A stretch of DNA of 64,000 bases from positions 32,001 through 96,000 of the forward strand of contig JAJBUU010000004.1 of the NCBI GenBank assembly GCA_020860205.1. The letters are read 5' to 3'. The notes under the pieces were generated by a model. That model had not been told where the DNA came from. It was given only the letters and a program-made list of their open reading frames with translations, and searched no databases. Of this stretch, positions 11,105-22,400 are shown piece after piece. This DNA comes from Oscillospiraceae bacterium (GTDB lineage Bacteria; Bacillota; Clostridia; Oscillospirales; Oscillospiraceae). Positions within the stretch are counted from its first letter, which is position 1; each line of letters opens with the position of its first letter. The position numbers and the translations under genes were made by a program.

Positions 11105-12214
11105 ATGAAAAAATTCCTCAAGGTCCTGCCGCTTGCGGCGCTGCTGGCGCTGTTCTGCACCGGCTGCGGTTCTTCCTCCGGCGGTTCGCTGACGCTGAAT
11201 GTCTACAACTGGGGCGAATATATTTCCGATGGCAGCGAGGGCAGCTATGATACGGTGCATGAGTTTGAATCGTGGTACGAGGAAACCTATGGGACCGCCG
11301 TTCACGTCAATTACGATACCTTTGCGAGCAACGAGGATATGTATGCAAAGCTCTCCACCGGCGCGGTGAGCTACGATGTGGTGATCCCATCGGATTATAT
11401 GATCGCGCGTATGGCGGAGGAAGGTCTGCTGCTGGAGCTGGATTTTGACAATATTCCGAATTATGCCAATATCGACGAGGCGTTCCACGGGCTTTACTAT
11501 GACCCGGATGACCTTTATTCCGTTCCGTATGCATATGGCATAGTCGGTGTGATTTATAATGCCGCCGTGGTGGATGAGGCGGACGCAGACGGCTGGGAGC
11601 TGCTCTGGAACGAGAACTACTCCGGCAGCATTTTGCAGTTTAATAATTCGCGCGATGCCTTTGGCACCGCGATGTACCGCGCGGGACTGGATGTGAACAG
11701 CACCGATACCGCGGACTGGGATGCGGCGCGCGACGCGCTTCTGGCACAGCGCCCGCTGGTTTACAGCTATGTCATGGACGAGATATATAATATGATGGAG
11801 TCCGGCGAGGCCGCGATTGGCGCGTATTATGCGGGCGACTACTTCACGATGCTGGACGCGCAGGCGGACGGCGTGGATCTGCGGTTCTATTATCCGGACG
11901 AAACAAACTACTACGTGGATGCGATGTGCATACCGATCTCCTGCCAGAACAAGGAGCTGGCGGAGTGCTTCATCAACTTCATGCTCAGCCGCGATGCGGC
12001 TATCGCCAACGCGGAGTATACCTACTACGCCTCCCCGAACGCGGCGGTATACACGGACGCAGAATATCTTGCGGATATGGGCGACGCGATAGACATCCTC
12101 TATCCCGATCTCGGTGATTTTTCCGAGCAGTACAACCGCTATGCCTACCGCAATCTGGACAGCGAGCTGCTGGATTATATCAACACGCTCTGGGAAACGG
12201 TCAAAATCAATTAA
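11105..12214 (+). CDS. potD: Spermidine/putrescine-binding lipoprotein
   Basis: Lipobox (LFCTGCGSSSGG) then LNVYNWGEYISDG typical of PotD. Confidence 0.93.
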   Translation: MKKFLKVLPLAALLALFCTGCGSSSGGSLTLNVYNWGEYISDGSEGSYDTVHEFESWYEETYGTAVHVNYDTFASNEDMYAKLSTGAVSYDVVIPSDYMIARMAEEGLLLELDFDNIPNYANIDEAFHGLYYDPDDLYSVPYAYGIVGVIYNAAVVDEADADGWELLWNENYSGSILQFNNSRDAFGTAMYRAGLDVNSTDTADWDAARDALLAQRPLVYSYVMDEIYNMMESGEAAIGAYYAGDYFTMLDAQADGVDLRFYYPDETNYYVDAMCIPISCQNKELAECFINFMLSRDAAIANAEYTYYASPNAAVYTDAEYLADMGDAIDILYPDLGDFSEQYNRYAYRNLDSELLDYINTLWETVKIN

Positions 12215-12335
12215 GGAAGTATCACCCAATAAACGCACCATCGAAAAAAAGAAAACCGCCAGTCGGTTCTCTTTTATTGAAAACACCATACATGGAGCCA
12301 ATATAAGCAGTATAACAGTATAATTTGAAATGCAG

Positions 12336-12372
12336 CGCCCAGCGGCGAAAAATCTGTTTCCGCCGCCGGGCG
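12336..12372 (+). terminator. Intrinsic terminator
   Basis: CGCCCAGCGGCG...CGCCGCCGGGCG followed by TTGTTTTGTTG. Confidence 0.65.
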
Positions 12373-12558
12373 TTGTTTTGTTGTCCGACCATCAAAATGT
12401 GCAAAAACAGAAGCGAGACACGAGATGGTTATGCGAAATAGCCGAAAAATCCAAATGCCTATTGACTCCGTTATTATAATAGAGTTTAGAATGAAACCCG
12501 ATATGTAGAAACGCCTGCAATTTAGATATGCATCATATCAGCAAAGCGAGGTAACAAT

Positions 12559-13140
12559 ATGAAACATACAATGATTACAATCAGCCGCGAATATGGCAGC
12601 GGCGGCAGGGACATCGGTCACCTTGTGGCAGAAAAACTGGAAATTCCTTGCTATGATCGAAGTATCATCGACAAAGCAGCGCAAATCAGCGAGCTGCACC
12701 CGGACTTTATCGAAAGGAATGAACAGCGTTTGGACAATTCTTTCCTTTTTGACATGACAATGACGGTCAACGTCTACAAGGCGCAGGCTGCTGCTATCAG
12801 AGCTTGCGCGGAAAAGGGAAGCTGTGTAATCGTTGACCGGTGTGCGGATAAAGTGCTTGACCGGGACTTTTCCTGCCTGAAGGTGTTCCTTTATGCGGAT
12901 TTTGATGAACGATGCAGACGGGCAGTTTCTGAATATGGCAAGGACGAGAAAAGCGTTCGGGATTTGGTGAAAAAGACGGACAGAGGTCGGGAGCGGTTCT
13001 TTCGGCTTTTTCATGAAACCGCGTGGAAGGACACGGCAAATTATCATCTTTGCATTGATACAGGATTGTTTGGGATTCCGCATTCTGCGGTGATGATTGA
13101 GCAGGCGTATCATTGGATGAATGAGGAGAAAACGATATGA
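12559..13140 (+). CDS. Cytidylate kinase-like family protein
   Basis: MITISREYGSGGRDIGHLVAEKLEIPCYDRSIID, Cmk-like P-loop variant. Confidence 0.85.
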   Translation: MKHTMITISREYGSGGRDIGHLVAEKLEIPCYDRSIIDKAAQISELHPDFIERNEQRLDNSFLFDMTMTVNVYKAQAAAIRACAEKGSCVIVDRCADKVLDRDFSCLKVFLYADFDERCRRAVSEYGKDEKSVRDLVKKTDRGRERFFRLFHETAWKDTANYHLCIDTGLFGIPHSAVMIEQAYHWMNEEKTI

Positions 13141-14513
13141 GTGAAAATGCAGTCGTCGTACAAAACCCGTTGTGTACGGAACCACTCCAAAAGCTGATGA
13201 TAAAATATGCGCTTCCGGCCACTGTTTCGCTGGTGGTAAATGCGCTCTATAATATCGTTGACCAGATTTTCATCGGCCAGAGCGTCGGATATATGGGAAA
13301 CGCTGCGACAAACGTAATCAACCCGCTTATGGTAATTGTGCTTGCAATCGCAACCTTATGGGGAGATGGCTGCGCGTCCTATACGAGTCTCCAGCAGGGA
13401 AAAGGGAACCGCGAAAACGCATCCATAGGTGTCTGCAACACGTTTGTGGCGTCGCTTGTGATTGGGGTGATCGTCATGGTGGCCTCTTTGCTTTGGCTGG
13501 AGCCTTTGTGTTGGTTGTTTGGCGCATCAGAAAATTCCCTGCCCTATGCGATGGCCTACGGTTCCATTATCGCATTTGGATTCCCGCTGATGGCGATTCT
13601 TGCGCCAATCACATCATGCATTCGCGTGGACGGCGGTGCTACATATGGAATGGTTGGCTTAATCGTTGCCTGCTGTTCCAATATTATTCTGGATGCGCTT
13701 TTTTGCCTGAAATTCGGATGGGGTGTGCAGGGTGCCGCTATCGCCACTGTCATTGGAGAGACGATAAACGTCCTGTGGGCGCTGTTTTATATACCTCGAT
13801 TCAAGAATATATCCATTCGGAAAAAATATTTCCGTCCGAATACCGCTGTTGTCAAAGGTATCATCGGTCTTGGACTCTCCAGTTTTATTTTACAGTTATC
13901 CTTTGCTTTGATTTATACTGTTGCAAACAATGTTCTTGCCATCTATGGGGCGATGTCAAAGTACGGAGCGGACATCACTGTGGCCGCTATGGGAATTACC
14001 ATAAAAATCAATCAGGTCGCTGTAAACGTGGTGCAGGGCATTATCACAGGCTCACAGCCAATCATGGGTTACAATTACGGCGCAGGCAAATATGCACGTA
14101 CAAAGTCCACATTCAGAATGGCGGTGATTGCAGGCACTATATTTTTGATTTTTGCCACTTTGATTTTCCAGATTTTTCCGATGTCCATTATATCTTTGTT
14201 TGGCTCTGAAGCAGAGCTTTATAATGAATTTGCCGTGAAGTGTCTGCGCGTTTTTCTGATGCTCTGTGTAGTGTATGGATTGCAATACTCTACCAGTATG
14301 TTCTTTCAATCTGTCGGAAAGCCGATACAGTCCTCCATCAATACATTTGCAAAGCAGATTATCCTTGTACCAGTTGGAATGATTGTACTTCCCCGCATTA
14401 TGGGCGTAACGGGGGTTTTCTGGGCGGAACCGATTGCCGATGCAATCGCATTTGTCCTCTCTATCATCCTTTTGTGGACAAGTTGGAAAAAGATATTTCC
14501 ACCGGAAAAATAA
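13137..14513 (+). CDS. MATE family efflux transporter
   Basis: 12-TM protein, MIKYALPATVSLVVNALYNIVDQIFIGQSVGYMGNAA; 4-nt overlap with upstream kinase-like gene. Confidence 0.93.
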   Translation: MSENAVVVQNPLCTEPLQKLMIKYALPATVSLVVNALYNIVDQIFIGQSVGYMGNAATNVINPLMVIVLAIATLWGDGCASYTSLQQGKGNRENASIGVCNTFVASLVIGVIVMVASLLWLEPLCWLFGASENSLPYAMAYGSIIAFGFPLMAILAPITSCIRVDGGATYGMVGLIVACCSNIILDALFCLKFGWGVQGAAIATVIGETINVLWALFYIPRFKNISIRKKYFRPNTAVVKGIIGLGLSSFILQLSFALIYTVANNVLAIYGAMSKYGADITVAAMGITIKINQVAVNVVQGIITGSQPIMGYNYGAGKYARTKSTFRMAVIAGTIFLIFATLIFQIFPMSIISLFGSEAELYNEFAVKCLRVFLMLCVVYGLQYSTSMFFQSVGKPIQSSINTFAKQIILVPVGMIVLPRIMGVTGVFWAEPIADAIAFVLSIILLWTSWKKIFPPEK

Positions 14514-14564
14514 AAGTGTTATAGGCAGTTGAAAACACGCTTATCAGATATACCGGACAACGAG

Positions 14565-15371
14565 TTAATTCCTGCTGTCCGGTATCGTATATCCGTCGAT
14601 CACCTGTATCTCGTTGTATCTGCTGTTGATTTGCAGTTTGTCCCGAATCAGATTTGAAAAGATTGCGATGCGTTTTTCGGAGGTACCGAAGCGCTGCCGC
14701 AAAAATGCAATATGGTTCATATCCGGTTCAAACTCAATTTGCAGACAGGAATAAATGCCATTTGGTATTTCAACCACCTTCCTGTCTTTCTTGTCCGTTG
14801 AAAGAACCTCATAGAAAAGAAATTGCCGCACCTCGTTTTTGTTGAATATAAACATGAAACCCGTGGGCAAAACTGCGGAAAAACCGATGCTTTCGGCGTA
14901 ATCAAAAAGCTCGCTGGAAATTCGCCCAAACTGGGAAATGTTTGCTAATTTTTCAAAATATTCCTCAACGATAAAGTGGCGGGAGGCAATTTCTCTGCGG
15001 TAAATACCATTACAGGCAGAATAATCGTCCTGTTCCTCCTGACACTTCAGCATATATTCAATCTTTTTTAAGTCCGTCTGCATTTTGCGGATTTTATCCT
15101 CTGCAATGCGTCTGCCATCTTGCAGCATTCTTTTTTGCCAATATGCGTTTTCATCCTGATATTGCTTAAGCTCCTTTAATGGAATGTCAAGGCTGATGCA
15201 AAGCAGAATAATATCCAACACTGATAGTTGTTCCGGTGCATAATAGCGGTATTTGTTTTTAGGGTCAATGTAAGCGGGCAGAAGAATCCCCAGCTTTTCA
15301 TAATAGAGCAGCGAGTTTATATTGACATCACGCAGCCTTGCAAATTCGCTGATGGTGAGATAATTTTTCAT
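14565..15371 (-). CDS. MerR family transcriptional regulator with C-terminal effector-like domain
   Basis: MKNYLTISEFARLRDVNINSLLYYEKLGILLPAYIDPKNKYRYY, MerR wHTH. Confidence 0.9.
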   Translation of the reverse strand: MKNYLTISEFARLRDVNINSLLYYEKLGILLPAYIDPKNKYRYYAPEQLSVLDIILLCISLDIPLKELKQYQDENAYWQKRMLQDGRRIAEDKIRKMQTDLKKIEYMLKCQEEQDDYSACNGIYRREIASRHFIVEEYFEKLANISQFGRISSELFDYAESIGFSAVLPTGFMFIFNKNEVRQFLFYEVLSTDKKDRKVVEIPNGIYSCLQIEFEPDMNHIAFLRQRFGTSEKRIAIFSNLIRDKLQINSRYNEIQVIDGYTIPDSRN

Positions 15372-15537
15372 AAACACACTCCTGCGATTCATATATTGTG
15401 ATTGATTATACTATAAACTGGATGCGATTGCAAATACGCGCCGCATCGCTGCGCAGCGGTTTTCCGGCATATCCCGCCGCAGCCGCGCATAGAGTGGTAG
15501 CAGGCAAAACCCGGATTACAAAAGGCGGTGGTGCGGG

Positions 15538-16581
15538 ATGAAAAAGACGTTGGTCGGCACGGTACTGGCGGGGGTGATCCTGCGGCTGGCGGTGCTGGCG
15601 GGGGCAGGGGACGCGATGGCCGCATGGGTGCAGGAGCTTGGCGTGGACGAGCGGTTTGTGGCGGCGGCGCTAAAGACCGAACTGGGAACGGTTCCGACGG
15701 AGCTGTCCGACGATGAGACCGCCATTGCAGCGGAAACGGAAGCGCCGCAGGACGCGGCGGAGTTCCGTCTGGTTCCGGTGACGCCGCAGCCCTCCACCGA
15801 ACCGGTCACGGCAGAGGAGGCGGAAGTGGAAACCGTGTCCGTTACGTTCGATACGAGCGTGCAGCTCAATAACCGCACGTCTTACACGGTCGATTTGGAG
15901 GCGCTGGCCGACGAGGGACTGTCGCTGCGTCTGGAGGAAGGGCAGCCGCAGATTTTGATCATTCACACGCACTCCAGCGAGGCTTACGCACAGGACAGCT
16001 ATGCCCCGTATGAGGAATCCGACCCCTATCGAACGGAGGACAGGACATACAGCGTCATCCGTGTTGGGGACGTGCTGGCGGAGGAGCTGGAGGCGTGCGG
16101 TCTGACGGTGCTGCATGACCGCGAGATTTATGACTACCCCAGCTATACCGGCTCCTACACGCGCAGCGGCGCGGCGGTGGAGAACTATCTGGCGGAGTAC
16201 CCCTCGCTTCAAATCGTGATAGACCTGCACCGGGACGCCATTGGCAGCGGGGATGTGGTATATAAGACGCAGGCCACGCTGGACGGCAAGAGCAGCGCGC
16301 AGGTGATGCTGCTGGTCGGGACAGGAGAGAACGGCCTTTCCCACCCGGACTGGCGCGAAAACCTGAAGCTGGCGCTCTATCTGCAAAGCGCGGCGGAGCG
16401 CGCCTATCCCACGCTGGTGCGCCCCATCGAGCTGGTGAGCGAGCGCTATAATCAACATTTGAGCCACGGTTCGCTGATCATGGAGGTCGGTTCCACCGGG
16501 AACACGCTGCAGGAGGCGCTGCTGGCGGCGGAGCTGTTTGGCCGCACCGTGGGACCGGAGCTCGCCGCGCTGATCGAATGA
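15538..16581 (+). CDS. spoIIP: Stage II sporulation protein P
   Basis: ILIIHTHSSEAYAQDSY ... IVIDLHRDAI ... HLSHGSLIMEVGSTGNTLQEA amidase motifs. Confidence 0.92.
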   Translation: MKKTLVGTVLAGVILRLAVLAGAGDAMAAWVQELGVDERFVAAALKTELGTVPTELSDDETAIAAETEAPQDAAEFRLVPVTPQPSTEPVTAEEAEVETVSVTFDTSVQLNNRTSYTVDLEALADEGLSLRLEEGQPQILIIHTHSSEAYAQDSYAPYEESDPYRTEDRTYSVIRVGDVLAEELEACGLTVLHDREIYDYPSYTGSYTRSGAAVENYLAEYPSLQIVIDLHRDAIGSGDVVYKTQATLDGKSSAQVMLLVGTGENGLSHPDWRENLKLALYLQSAAERAYPTLVRPIELVSERYNQHLSHGSLIMEVGSTGNTLQEALLAAELFGRTVGPELAALIE

Positions 16582-16664
16582 GCGCCCGCGCGGCGTATAA
16601 AAGCAGTCATTTCCGGCGATACTGATGGTATCTCTGTATTGCCATAGGAGGATTTGACTGTATC

Positions 16665-17093
16665 ATGAAAGTCAGCGAGATTATGAGCGACAGGGTCGTG
16701 AGCATCGACCAGAACGAGCCGGTCAGCGCGGCGGCGCGGCTGCTGAAGCAATGCAACATCGGCGCGCTGCCGGTCTGCGACAGACAGAACCGCCTGCGCG
16801 GGATACTGACAGACCGGGACATTGTGACGCGCTGCGTGGCGGCGGGGACAGACCCTGGAGAAACGCGCGTCGCGGAGATTATGAGCCGCGGGGTCATTAC
16901 AGCAAGTCCTTCTGACGAGGTGGAACAGGCTGTCCGGCTGATGGGCGGCGATCAGGTGCGGCGGCTGCCGGTGCTGCAGGACGGCAGGCTGGTCGGCGTC
17001 CTCTCGCTCTGCGACATGGCGCGCAGCAGCCGCTGCGATATGGAAGCCGGCGCCGCACTGAGCGAGATCTCATCCAATTTCCGCCGTGTGTGA
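16665..17093 (+). CDS. Tandem CBS domain protein
   Basis: VSEIMSDRVVSIDQNEPVSAAARLL...GILTDRDIVTR...VAEIMSRGVITASPSDEV. Confidence 0.92.
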   Translation: MKVSEIMSDRVVSIDQNEPVSAAARLLKQCNIGALPVCDRQNRLRGILTDRDIVTRCVAAGTDPGETRVAEIMSRGVITASPSDEVEQAVRLMGGDQVRRLPVLQDGRLVGVLSLCDMARSSRCDMEAGAALSEISSNFRRV

Positions 17094-17114
17094 AGGACGC
17101 GACAGATTGCAAAA

Positions 17115-17152
17115 AAACGCTCCCCCGAACCCTACGGTTCGGGGGAGCGTTT
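17115..17152. terminator. Intrinsic bidirectional-type terminator
   Basis: Perfect 17-bp stem AAACGCTCCCCCGAACC-ctac-GGTTCGGGGGAGCGTTT. Confidence 0.9.
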
Positions 17153-17254
17153 GCCGATGCTTCAGGCGGTGTATCATTTCATCTCCCGCCGCTGCTCTGG
17201 TCGTGCGGCGGCGCACGGAAGCTGGCGCGTCTGTGCGGCTGAAAGCATATCCGG

Positions 17255-17635
17255 TTAGGCGAGGCAGGCGATGGCCTCCACCTCGCAGAGGACGCCACGG
17301 GGAAGCGCCTTGACGGCAACACAGCTCCGGGCGGGCTTGGAGGTGAAATATTTTTCGTAGACCGCGTTGAACGCGGCAAAATCACCGATGTCGGCAAGGA
17401 AGCAGGTGGTTTTTACCACGCGGTCAAAGTCTGCGCCGCCCGCAGAGAGCACCGCACCGAGATTTTGGATGGCGCGTTCGGCCTGCGCGGCGATGCCGCC
17501 CTCCACCGTGGCACCGGTGGCAGGGTCAAAGCCGCACTGTCCGGAGGCAAAGAGGAAGTCGCCGGCGATATAGCCCTGCGAGTACGGCCCAATGGCTGCG
17601 GGTGCGTCGGGGGTGCTGATTTTTTGGATGTTCAT
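17255..17635 (-). CDS. ridA: RidA family enamine/imine deaminase
   Basis: ISTPDAPAAIGPYSQGYIAGDFLFASGQCG ... ARSCVAVKALPRGVLCEVEAIA. Confidence 0.95.
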   Translation of the reverse strand: MNIQKISTPDAPAAIGPYSQGYIAGDFLFASGQCGFDPATGATVEGGIAAQAERAIQNLGAVLSAGGADFDRVVKTTCFLADIGDFAAFNAVYEKYFTSKPARSCVAVKALPRGVLCEVEAIACLA

Positions 17636-17786
17636 TTGCGTTGGTATCTCCTTTTTACAGTGTATTGATTTTTTATAATTTAATTGCGTATATCGCCGCA
17701 GCGCGGCGGTGCGTTCGGATTTCAGAGCGGGTGTGCGGTTGGCGGCGGTCCCGCCGCGGGGATGCAAAAGGTCAGACGCTCCGATC

Positions 17787-19013
17787 CTATCGCGCAGCGC
17801 GCCGCCGTGTGCCGCCGGGATCGGACAGGCAGAGGACAAGATAGATAATCAGCGCAAGGATGACTGCCAGCAGCGCCACAGCGCCATAACGCATGGGCAG
17901 CAGGTAACGCTGCCGCAGATAGGCGTGATAGCCCAGCAGCGAGGCAAAGCTGACGCAGACGGGGACGAAGGCAAGGGGCGGCGCGGTCAGCGCCAGCGCC
18001 ACGGAGAGCACGTCCGCAAGGAAAAAATAACGGTCGTGCATATGCGGCAGGAAAAACGGGACCGCGACGCAGACCAGCACGGCGCATATCAGCAGCGCGC
18101 GGTCATTCAGGCTGCGGCGCTGGATGAAGCAGAGCAGAAAAAGCAGCAGCAGAAACAGAAACGCCGCGCCAACGCCAAGCGCGGAGAGCAGCGCCGCGTC
18201 CACGTCGCCGCGCACAAAGGCGAAGATGGACGGGGAATTGTAGTTCAGCGCGCTGCCGACGCTCCCGGCCTGGTCAAAATAGAGCAGCACGGTATCTGCC
18301 AGCGGCCGACCAAGTGCCACGGCGGGCAGTACGGCAAGAAAATAGGTCAGGGGAAAGACGGTCAAATGCCGCCATTTGATTTTTTTTGCAAAGAGAAAAA
18401 TCAAAAATACCGGCAGCAGGAACACGGCTTGCAGCTTAAACGCAAAGCTCAGCGCGGCGGCAGCGACGGCGCGTATGCCCCTGCCGCGCAGCGCAAAATA
18501 GACGCTCCAGACCGCGAAGGCGGCGTAAATGCTGTCGCATTGCCCCCAGTAAGCGCCGTTCAGCACCACTGTCGGGAGCAGGAGCGTGATGAAAAATGCG
18601 GCAAGGCGCACCGCTGCGCTTTTGGAAAAGTGTCCGGCCAGACGCAGCGTCCCCCAGGCGAGCAGCACGTCAAAGCAGACGGAGAGCAGCTTGATCAGAT
18701 AGAGGTCGCGGACGGCGCTATAAGAGAACAGCGCAAGGAAATAGAGATAGGGTACGTTATAGTTCCCGACGCTCTCCCGCAACGCGGCAAAGCCCCCGTT
18801 TTCGCGGAAAAAATTCACCCAGACGGTTAAAAAATTCTGATAGTCCAGCGTTTCGTGATCCATGCAGAGCGCGCGGACGGTCATTGCGGCAAACAGCAGC
18901 GCCGCAGAGAGAAAGAGCAGACGGCGGCGCGACAGCACGCCTTCGCGCCAGAGGATCAGAAATCCCAGTGCGCCCAGCAGCACCAGGCCGGAGAGCGCGG
19001 TCATATCGTTCAT
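17787..19013 (-). CDS. Polytopic membrane protein, Gpi18/mannosyltransferase-like glycosyltransferase
   Basis: Multi-TM ORF with NGAYWGQCDSIYAAFAVWSVYFALRG...LSFAFKLQAVFLLPVFLIFLF signature; start MNDMTALSGLVLLG. Confidence 0.7.
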   Translation of the reverse strand: MNDMTALSGLVLLGALGFLILWREGVLSRRRLLFLSAALLFAAMTVRALCMDHETLDYQNFLTVWVNFFRENGGFAALRESVGNYNVPYLYFLALFSYSAVRDLYLIKLLSVCFDVLLAWGTLRLAGHFSKSAAVRLAAFFITLLLPTVVLNGAYWGQCDSIYAAFAVWSVYFALRGRGIRAVAAAALSFAFKLQAVFLLPVFLIFLFAKKIKWRHLTVFPLTYFLAVLPAVALGRPLADTVLLYFDQAGSVGSALNYNSPSIFAFVRGDVDAALLSALGVGAAFLFLLLLFLLCFIQRRSLNDRALLICAVLVCVAVPFFLPHMHDRYFFLADVLSVALALTAPPLAFVPVCVSFASLLGYHAYLRQRYLLPMRYGAVALLAVILALIIYLVLCLSDPGGTRRRAAR

Positions 19014-19263
19014 GGATGCGGTATCCTCCCGATTGCAGAAAAAGCGGAAAAGGGCAAAACAAAAGCGGCAGGGAATGGTTCCGGCCGCAGACTGGGGACG
19101 TTCTCTCTTAATGCAACAGCGCATCATTCGGCAGGAACGGTCTGCACAGAAAATTTTCCGTAGCCCCAGCCTGCCGGTTTGCGCGCTGCAGTTTTTGCAA
19201 CATAAAGGCGGTGAGATAAAATAAAAGCAAACGCAGCTGTCCTGAAAAACCTGCAAAAAAGTC

Positions 19264-19293
19264 TTGACAAATGCAGGGAACACATGATAAAAT
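19264..19293 (+). promoter_or_regulatory. Putative rpoBC promoter
   Basis: TTGACA 19264-19269, 18-bp spacer, TAAAAT 19288-19293. Confidence 0.55.
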
Positions 19294-19459
19294 AATGTGC
19301 TTTAGTCACCGGAAACGATAATACCCCACTTTTCCATAATGACTGTTTTTAGTTTACCACAAATCCCGAAAAAATCAAGGCCACGCGCCCGAAAATTGAC
19401 AACTCATCCGGGCGTATCGCAAAAGAACCACCCGATTTTCAAAAGGAGTGATGTCCAAA

Positions 19460-22400
19460 ATGCCGAAGGAAGTAATGTATGGCAAAACGCTGCGCCACAA
19501 CTATGCCCGCACACCGGAGCTTCAGGAAATGCCGCATTTGCTGGAGGTGCAGAAGAATTCCTACAAATGGTTTCTCGACCAGGGGTTAAAGGATGTTTTT
19601 GACGAGGTGGACGCCATCTCGGACTATTCCGGCAACCTGAGGCTGAGCTTTGTGGGATATTCCATGAATGAAAAGCCGAAATACGGCGAGCAGGAGTGCA
19701 AGTCCCGCGACACCACCTATGCCGCGCCGCTGAAGGTGAACGTACAGCTCCGCAACCGCGAGACCGAGGAGATCAAGGAGCAGGAGATTTTCATGGAGGA
19801 TTTCCCCCTGATGACCGCAGGGGGCACATTTATCATCAACGGCGCGGAGCGCGTCGTGGTTTCCCAGATCGTCCGCTCCCCCGGTATTTATTTTGACAAA
19901 ACAACGGACAAGACCCTCCTTTCCACTTATGCCGCGACCATCATCCCCTATCACGGCGCATGGCTGGAGTTTGAAACGGACGCGAACGATGTGTTCTATG
20001 TCCGCATCGACAAAAACCGCAAGATACCCGTGACATGGCTGCTCAAGGCGATGGGCCGCTACGAGGAGAACAGTCCGGCCACATGGCTGAGCTGCTGCGA
20101 TACCGTGGCCGGCTGCGTCACAAACGAGCAGATTCAGGCTGTGTTCGGCGACGATGTGCGCATGACCGCCACGCTGGAGAAAGACACCTGCGCCACGCGC
20201 GAGGAGTGCCTGATCGAGATTTATCGCCGCCTGCGTCCCGGCGACCCCCCGACGGTGGATTCTGCGGAAACGCTGTTGAACGGTCGTTTCTATGACCACC
20301 GCCGCTATGATATTTCCAGCGTGGGACGCTATAAGTTCAACAAAAAGCTCGCCATTGGGGCGCGCATCAGCGGACACAAGCTGGCGCTGCCCGTCGCCGA
20401 CCCGGACACGGGCGAGGTCATCGCGGAGGCGGGCGAGATACTGACCCGCGTGCGGGCGGATGAAATTCAGGCCGCCGGCGTCTGCGAAGCGTGGATCGAC
20501 GTGGAGGGAAAGCCTGTCCGCGTATTCACGAACGGAATGGTCGATCTTGCAAAATATGTGGACTTTGACCCCGCCGAGATCGGCGTGAAGGAAAAGGTGC
20601 GCGGCATCGTGCTGAAGGGACTGCTGGAACAGTATTCCGGACAGGAGCTGCGGGAGCAGATTTGCGCGAACATGGACCTGCTGATCCCAAAGCACATCCT
20701 TCTGGACGATATTTTCGCCGCTGTCAACTATCTCAACTGCCTCGCCAGCGGCATCGGCACCGCGGACGACATCGACCATCTGGGCAACCGCCGGATGCGT
20801 TCCGTCGGCGAGCTGCTGCAAAACCAGATCCGCATCGGATTCTCCCGCATGGAGCGCGTGGTGCGCGAGCGCATGACATTGCAGGATATGGACGTGGTCA
20901 CGCCGCAGAGCCTGGTCAATATCCGTCCGGTAACGGCGGCCATCAAGGAATTTTTTGGTTCCTCTCCGCTCAGCCAGTTTATGGATCAGACCAACCCGCT
21001 GGCAGAGCTGACGCACAAGCGCCGTCTTTCCGCACTTGGCCCCGGCGGTCTTTCCAGAGAGCGCGCCAGCTTTGACGTGCGCGACGTACATTACAGCCAC
21101 TATGGCCGTATGTGCCCGATCGAAACGCCGGAAGGTCCGAACATCGGTCTGATTTCCTATCTTGCGGCCTTCGCCCGCGTGAACGAATATGGGTTCATTA
21201 TCACACCCTACCGCCGCATTGAACACGTCCGCGACGAAACCGGCAAAATCATCGCAAGCCGTCTGACGGACGATGTGCAGTACATGACCGCCGACATCGA
21301 GGACAACTATACCATCTGCGAGGCCACGGAGCCGGTGGACGAGGACGGCAACCTGCTCAACCGCCGTATCATCTGCCGCCACCGCGACGAGGTCATCGAG
21401 GTGGATCGGGAGCGCGTGGACTATATCGACGTTTCCCCCCGCATGATGGTTTCCATCGCAACCGCAATGATCCCGTTCCTGGAGAACGACGATGCGAACC
21501 GCGCGCTGATGGGCGCGAATATGCAGCGGCAGGCCGTGCCGCTCCTGACCACGCAGGCGCCGATCGTCGCCACCGGTATCGAGCACAAGTGCGCGATCGA
21601 CTCCGGCGTATGCGTTCTGGCGGAGGGCGACGGCGTTGTCACCCGCGTTTCCGGCGCAGGAGTTTCTGTGCGCTATGATTCCGGCGAGAACAAGGACTAT
21701 ACGCTGATCAAATTCTCCCGCAGCAACCAGGGTACCTGCTTCAACCAGCGCCCGATTGTGGATGTTGGCGAGCGTGTCCACGGCCGTCGCATCGGAGCGG
21801 ACGGCAGGATCGAGGAGCCGACTGTGCTGGCGGACGGACCCAGCACCGCGCAGGGCGAGCTTTCGCTGGGCAAGAATATTCTGGTCGGCTTCATGACATG
21901 GGAAGGCTACAACTACGAGGACGCGATCCTGCTCAACGAGCGCCTTGTGATGGAGGACGTGTTCACCTCCATCCATGTGGAGGAGTATGAGTGCGACGCG
22001 CGCGATACCAAGCTGGGGCCGGAGGAGATTACACGCGACATCCCCAGCGTGGGCGAGGAAGCGCTGAAATATCTGGATGAGCGCGGCATCATCATGGTCG
22101 GCGCGGAGGTACACGCCGGTGATATTCTGGTCGGCAAGGTCACGCCGAAGGGCGAAACCGACCTGACCGCAGAGGAGCGCCTGCTGCGCGCCATCTTTGG
22201 CGAAAAGGCGCGCGAGGTGCGCGATACCTCGCTCAAGGTGCCGCACGGCGAGAGCGGCATCATCGTGGATGTGAAGCGCTTCACCCGTGAGAACGGGGAC
22301 GAGATGGGACCCGGCGTGAACGAGGTCGTCCGTGTCTACATCGCGCAGAAGCGCAAAATCTCCGTCGGCGACAAAATGGCAGGCCGCCACGGCAACAAGG

